Origin: CAXXOK01 sp963663285 | GTDB taxonomy: Bacteria; Bacillota; Clostridia; Christensenellales; Aristaeellaceae | DNA length: 64,000 nucleotides | Assembly: GCA_963663285.2 (NCBI GenBank) | Contig: CAXXNI010000005.1 | Coordinates: 1 to 64,000 of the forward strand | Direction of reading: 5' to 3' | Shown here: positions 60,683 through 64,000 of the stretch, in pieces | Position numbering within the stretch: position 1 is the first letter of the stretch | Layout of the letters: each line of letters begins with the position of its first letter | Notes under the pieces: model-generated | Seen by the model: only the letters and a program-made list of their open reading frames with translations | Told to the model about the DNA's origin: nothing | The model's database searches: none | Translations under genes and position numbers: made by a program

Positions 60683-61094
60683 TGTTTTCGCTCCCTCTGT
60701 GTTTTTTCCGTCTAAATTTCGTATCTTTGGGGCGGATGGCCGGGGCTGCGGCGATATACAGAAAAAGCCCCCGGGAACACACCCGCGCGGCTGCTGTATT
60801 TTCATATTCCAAGAATGGCGACATGGCTTTGGCTCCGACACATATGGGGCGCGCCGATACAATGGCACAACGAAACGATGCGCGACAGCACAGGCGTCAT
60901 CGACGCTCAAAACAATATACAATCTACAACAGGGGCAATCCACCGCCTGCGTAAAAATCCGCCGCCGGTAACCCGGCACGCCGACAGGCAAAGGGGCCTG
61001 TAAGTGTTGCGGAGAAGCCGATTCGTGGAAATCTATTCCAATAACAGCTGGGGCGTCTCGTTCGGGAGATAAACCCCAATCAGCCGACGGTAAC
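60683..61094 (-). promoter_or_regulatory. Long 5' leader of rny
   Basis: From the promoter at 61095-61123 the transcript runs about 405 bases before the start codon. Several inverted repeats occur: TGGAA/TTCCA near 61030, GGGG/CCCC with GCTG/CAGC around 61045-61080, and CCGG/CCGG near 60970. It could be an autoregulated leader or carry a separate small RNA. No known riboswitch is recognised. Confidence 0.5.
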
Positions 61095-61123
61095 ATTGTA
61101 TACGGCTGGTGCCTGTTTGTCAA
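61095..61123 (-). promoter_or_regulatory. Strong promoter upstream of rny
   Basis: Reading leftward, -35 TTGACA (61118-61123), 17 bases, -10 TACAAT (61095-61100), in consensus spacing. Confidence 0.8.
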
Positions 61124-61200
61124 GAGAAGGACAAAAAGGCACCAGAAGACCTAAATCCATTGTAAAATTTACGCAAAAACCGCTTTTAAACGGTTAAAAA

Positions 61201-62235
61201 TCATCGATTTTCGGCAGGCGGTTCGGCTGCGTATACGGCGCTGTCCTCCGGTTCCTCGTTGCGGGTCAGGTGCCCCTTGCCGCGGTTAAACTTGCGCAGT
61301 ACCGGCACGGCGAAAACCAGCCCCATGGCGAAGTACACAAACATCATCGTAACGCGGTTGAGCAGCGACGCGGCCACCCCTTCGGAAAACAGCGCGCCCA
61401 GCGCAAGGGTGGCAACGCCCATCACGCTTTCGCGCAGGCCCACATTGCCCGGCACGACCGCCACGACGCTGGCCAGCCACGAAACGCTGGAGTAAAAAAG
61501 CGCTTCATATAAAGTAATGGGCAGCCCCGCGGCGTTGAAACAAACCATGTTGATGAACAGCCGCACCAGATTGCTGCCCGTCATGCACAGCAGCAGCCGC
61601 CATAAAAGCCCGCGGTTACGGATGAGCGCGTTGAAGCCTACAATCACGTCGCTGACGAGCTTGTATTTTTCCAGCCGCGCGCGCAGCTTGCTTTCCGCCC
61701 GCACGGACAGCCACAGGAAAAACAAAAGCCCCGCGGTGCCTACGGCCAGAATGGTCCACAGCAAAGCGGGCCAAACGCCGTCGATCAGCCCCATGCAAAG
61801 CAGTGCGATCAGGATTTGTATAAGCGAAAACGCCACCCCGAATACCGCGTTGCCTGCGGTGATGGCGACGCTCTTGGTGTAGGCCAGCCCTTTGACCCGT
61901 TTATAATAGGTAGCCGAGAAAACCAGATCGGCGCGCATGGGCAGCACAAAAGCCATGGAGTTGCTTACGCATACCACGCCCATCCAGTCCGTCAGGCTCA
62001 GTTTCAGCCGGAAGGTATTTAAAATCAGCAGATGGTACAGGCTGTTGAGCACGCAGCTCATCAGCCCCAGCCCCAGCAGCGCCGCGATGGTGCTGGGTGA
62101 CAGTGCCAGCAGCTTGGCCATTTCAACCCTGTGGTGGTAGATATACCAGCTCAGCAGTCCCAGCATCACCAAAAACAAGGCGGTGGATAGGATGTTTTTC
62201 CAATTGAGACGGCTGCGTTTTTGCGTTTCGCTCAT
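61201..62235 (-). CDS. UPF0104/LPG-synthase-type flippase-like membrane protein
   Basis: A 344-residue integral membrane protein of the UPF0104 (AglD/MprF flippase domain) family with eight or more helices. Family marks are the early NWKNILSTALFLVMLGLLSWYIYHHR, SFVLPMRADLV (a polar re-entrant loop), and VVPGNVGLRES near residue 260. Family members flip or transfer phospholipids. No synthase domain is attached. ATG 62235 follows AAAGGAGACCCC. Confidence 0.85.
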   Translation of the reverse strand: MSETQKRSRLNWKNILSTALFLVMLGLLSWYIYHHRVEMAKLLALSPSTIAALLGLGLMSCVLNSLYHLLILNTFRLKLSLTDWMGVVCVSNSMAFVLPMRADLVFSATYYKRVKGLAYTKSVAITAGNAVFGVAFSLIQILIALLCMGLIDGVWPALLWTILAVGTAGLLFFLWLSVRAESKLRARLEKYKLVSDVIVGFNALIRNRGLLWRLLLCMTGSNLVRLFINMVCFNAAGLPITLYEALFYSSVSWLASVVAVVPGNVGLRESVMGVATLALGALFSEGVAASLLNRVTMMFVYFAMGLVFAVPVLRKFNRGKGHLTRNEEPEDSAVYAAEPPAENR

Positions 62236-62419
62236 GGGGTCTCCTTTACCGGCGCGCCTTGCGCGCTCCGTTCGCCCCCAATTATACGGGCGGGGGAGCC
62301 GGGCTGTCAAGCGGGCGGCGCGGCGGTATTTCGGCTGTTTTTCAGGGCGTTGCGTGGTTTGCTTTTCGCCCTTTTTTGAGTATAATAGGGCAAACGGAAT
62401 GAAGAAATGGGGTGCCCGC

Positions 62420-62890
62420 ATGGGCGTGGATACGATTACCAACTACCTACGGGATTTTGACCTGCAGCACCGGGTAATGACGTTTGCAGACAGCAGCGCC
62501 ACCGTGGAGATGGCAGCGGGCTGCGTGGGCTGCGCACCGGCGCAGATTGCCAAAACCCTTTCGTTTCGCACCAAAGAAGGCGCCATGCTGATTGTGGCGG
62601 CGGGCGATGCGAAGATTGATAATGCCAAATACAAGGCGTTGTTTCACCAAAAGGCGGCCATGCTGCCCCGCGACGAGGTGGAAACGCAGCTGGGGCTGAA
62701 GGTGGGCGGCGTGTGCCCGTTTGCGGTAGCCGCGCCCGTTTACCTGGATGAGTCCTTAAAACGCTTTGCCACCGTGTACCCCGCCGCGGGCGACGACCAC
62801 AGCGCCGTTAAACTGTCCCCGGACGAGCTGGAAACCGCCAGTAAAGCCGTGGGCTGGATTGACGTGTGCAAAGGATGGAATGAGGTGTAG
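62420..62890 (+). CDS. YbaK/EbsC family aminoacyl-tRNA deacylase-like protein
   Basis: A 156-residue protein of the YbaK/ProX editing fold. Typical parts are NYLRDFDLQHRVMTFADSSATVEMAAGCVGC, LIVAAGDAKIDNAKYK, and VGGVCPFAVA with the conserved Gly-Gly region. It would clear mischarged Cys- or Ala-tRNA. I chose ATG 62420 (MGVDTITNYL) as homologues start there; an upstream ATG 62399 adds 7 residues. Its stop is 3 bases before the next start, so they are coupled. Confidence 0.9.
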   Translation: MGVDTITNYLRDFDLQHRVMTFADSSATVEMAAGCVGCAPAQIAKTLSFRTKEGAMLIVAAGDAKIDNAKYKALFHQKAAMLPRDEVETQLGLKVGGVCPFAVAAPVYLDESLKRFATVYPAAGDDHSAVKLSPDELETASKAVGWIDVCKGWNEV

Positions 62891-62893
62891 CAG

Positions 62894-64000
62894 ATGACCG
62901 AGGGCGCGCCCATCGTACGCTTTGAGCATGTGAGCATGCAGTTTCCCGGTGTACTGGCGAACGACGATGTGAGCCTTTCCATTCAAAAAGGCGAGGTTTT
63001 CGCGCTGGTGGGGGAAAACGGCGCGGGCAAAAGCACGTTGATGAACCTGCTCTACGGCTTGTTGCACCCGACGCTTGGCGAGATTTTCGTAAACGAAAAG
63101 GCGGTAGGTGCGCACCACGATCCCCTGCGCGCCATGGCGATGGGCGTGGGTATGGTGCACCAGCATTTTAAGCTTGTGCCCAGCTTTACCGTGGCGCAGA
63201 ATATCGCGCTGGGCATGGAGCCCAAACGGCGCGGCGTATTTTACGACCAGAAACGCGTAAACGCCGATATACGCGCCCTGTGCGCGCGCTTTGGCCTGCC
63301 GCTGAACCCTGCGGATACCGTGGGGGAGCTTAGCGTGGGTTTGCAGCAGCGCGTGGAAATTTTAAAAGCGCTGCACCGCGGCGCGGAAGTATTGATACTG
63401 GACGAACCGACCGCCGTACTCACCCCGCACGAAACGGACGAGCTGTTTGCCGTCATCCGCAAAATTGTGTCGGAAAAGAGCATGACGGTCCTTTTAATTA
63501 CCCACAAGCTGGGGGAAGTAATGCAGCTGAGCGACCGTGTGGGCGTAATGCGGCGCGGAAAGCTGCTGGGCGTGATGAACACACGGGATACCGACGAGCG
63601 CGCTTTGGCCGCCATGATGGTGGGGCGCGACGTGATTTTTGACGAGCTGCGCGAGGGCGAGCCCGGCACACGCGAGGTACTGCGCGTGGAAAACCTTGCC
63701 GCGCTGGATGACCGGGGGCTGCCCGCGGTGAAAAATGTAAGCATTACCGTGCACGAAGGCGAAATTGTGGGCGTATGCGGCGTGGAAGGCAACGGCCAGA
63801 GCGAGCTGACCGAGTGCATCATGGGCATGCGGGAGCAGGCGGGCGGCAGCGTGAGCCTGAACGGACAGAACATATCCCGGCGCAGCCCGCGCGAGATACG
63901 CGCCATGGGCGTAAGCTGGATCCCGGAGGACCGCCTGCGTACGGGGCTGAGCCAGCAGGCGACCGTAACGGAGAATTTGCTGGTCGGCAAGCAGCGCAGG
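62894..64000 (+). CDS. Nucleoside/BMP-family ABC transporter ATPase, N-terminal 369 codons (cut by window end)
   Basis: A double ATPase as in NupO/YufO-type nucleoside importers, open at the end of the window. The first half has Walker A GENGAGKSTLMN, signature LSVGLQQRVEI and DEPTAVLTP, typical of the BMP-lipoprotein-linked class. The second domain begins at TREVLRVENLAAL and has Walker A GVEGNGQSEL near residue 294. The remaining part and the permease genes lie outside. ATG 62894 is 3 bases after the ybaK stop. Confidence 0.9.
   Translation, partial: MTEGAPIVRFEHVSMQFPGVLANDDVSLSIQKGEVFALVGENGAGKSTLMNLLYGLLHPTLGEIFVNEKAVGAHHDPLRAMAMGVGMVHQHFKLVPSFTVAQNIALGMEPKRRGVFYDQKRVNADIRALCARFGLPLNPADTVGELSVGLQQRVEILKALHRGAEVLILDEPTAVLTPHETDELFAVIRKIVSEKSMTVLLITHKLGEVMQLSDRVGVMRRGKLLGVMNTRDTDERALAAMMVGRDVIFDELREGEPGTREVLRVENLAALDDRGLPAVKNVSITVHEGEIVGVCGVEGNGQSELTECIMGMREQAGGSVSLNGQNISRRSPREIRAMGVSWIPEDRLRTGLSQQATVTENLLVGKQRR

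Overview
The window reads as a chromosomal segment of a low-to-mid GC Firmicute, most likely a gut-type Clostridia (Christensenellales or Oscillospirales-like). The basis is strong AGGAGG-type ribosome binding sites on nearly every gene, the ireB-ruvX-DUF1292 cluster, RNase Y, DUF896 and IreB proteins, CcpA-type cre sites, many MalEFG and Als-type sugar transporters, and no phage or IS genes. This placement is inference from gene content. GC looks like roughly 55-60 percent by eye.

Layout. 0-9.5 kb: tRNA-Asn, a small unknown protein, a minus-strand MalEFG-type sugar importer without its own ATPase, then a plus-strand run of a PAS-PAS-GGDEF-HD-GYP cyclic-di-GMP protein, a small ABM-domain protein and a zinc alcohol dehydrogenase. 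9.6-18.3 kb: a complete D-allose utilisation operon (alsB-alsA-alsC-alsE-alsK-rpiB, minus strand) with a divergent second AlsK-like ROK kinase, a GNAT acetyltransferase and an orphan AraC-type response regulator whose phospho-acceptor Asp is Asn. 18.7-27.9 kb: DUF4256, a secreted protein, L-rhamnose mutarotase and rhamnulose-1-phosphate aldolase separated by a probable structured ncRNA, then ireB-ruvX-DUF1292, an L,D-transpeptidase, a PrsA/SurA-type foldase, a Cys-rich DUF1292 paralogue, DUF896 and a GNAT. 28-36.5 kb: a surface-type operon (an M1-fold protein that has lost its zinc site, a GT2-GtrA fusion and two tandem phosphodiester glycosidases), a short alanyl-tRNA synthetase, a stand-alone FakA-middle-domain protein and a baeRF-family release-factor homologue.

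37-47.6 kb: a small membrane protein, a duplicated non-coding repeat with a very long perfect hairpin, then manA, a GNAT and an ABC exporter. All the frameshifts in these three genes can be cured by removing single extra bases in homopolymers within 1.4 kb, which looks like a local consensus-quality problem. These are followed by a membrane-anchored unknown, a DinB-like protein, a zinc-ribbon protein, glutamine-dependent NAD synthetase, a NYN/LOTUS protein with an apparent CTG start, and a GntR/HutC regulator. 47.7-64 kb: a large secreted protein carrying a GGADGPT motif, tandem translational GTPases BipA and RF3, a GH94 phosphorylase behind a LacI/cre-type operator, an 88-residue NrdD-like miniprotein, an iron alcohol dehydrogenase, an alpha/alpha-toroid protein, RNase Y with a roughly 400-nt leader, a UPF0104 flippase-like protein, YbaK, and the first 369 codons of a nucleoside-type (BMP family) ABC ATPase cut by the window end.

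Metabolically the genes point to import and catabolism of maltodextrin-like sugars, D-allose, L-rhamnose and beta-linked disaccharides. Several genes are also informational (alaS, prfC, bipA, baeRF, rny, ruvX). The most worthwhile leads are the candidate ncRNA at 20.8-21.0 kb, the long-hairpin repeat at 37.6-38.1 kb, the catalytically dead M1 protein in the phosphodiester-glycosidase operon, and the terminator-linked dispersed repeat.
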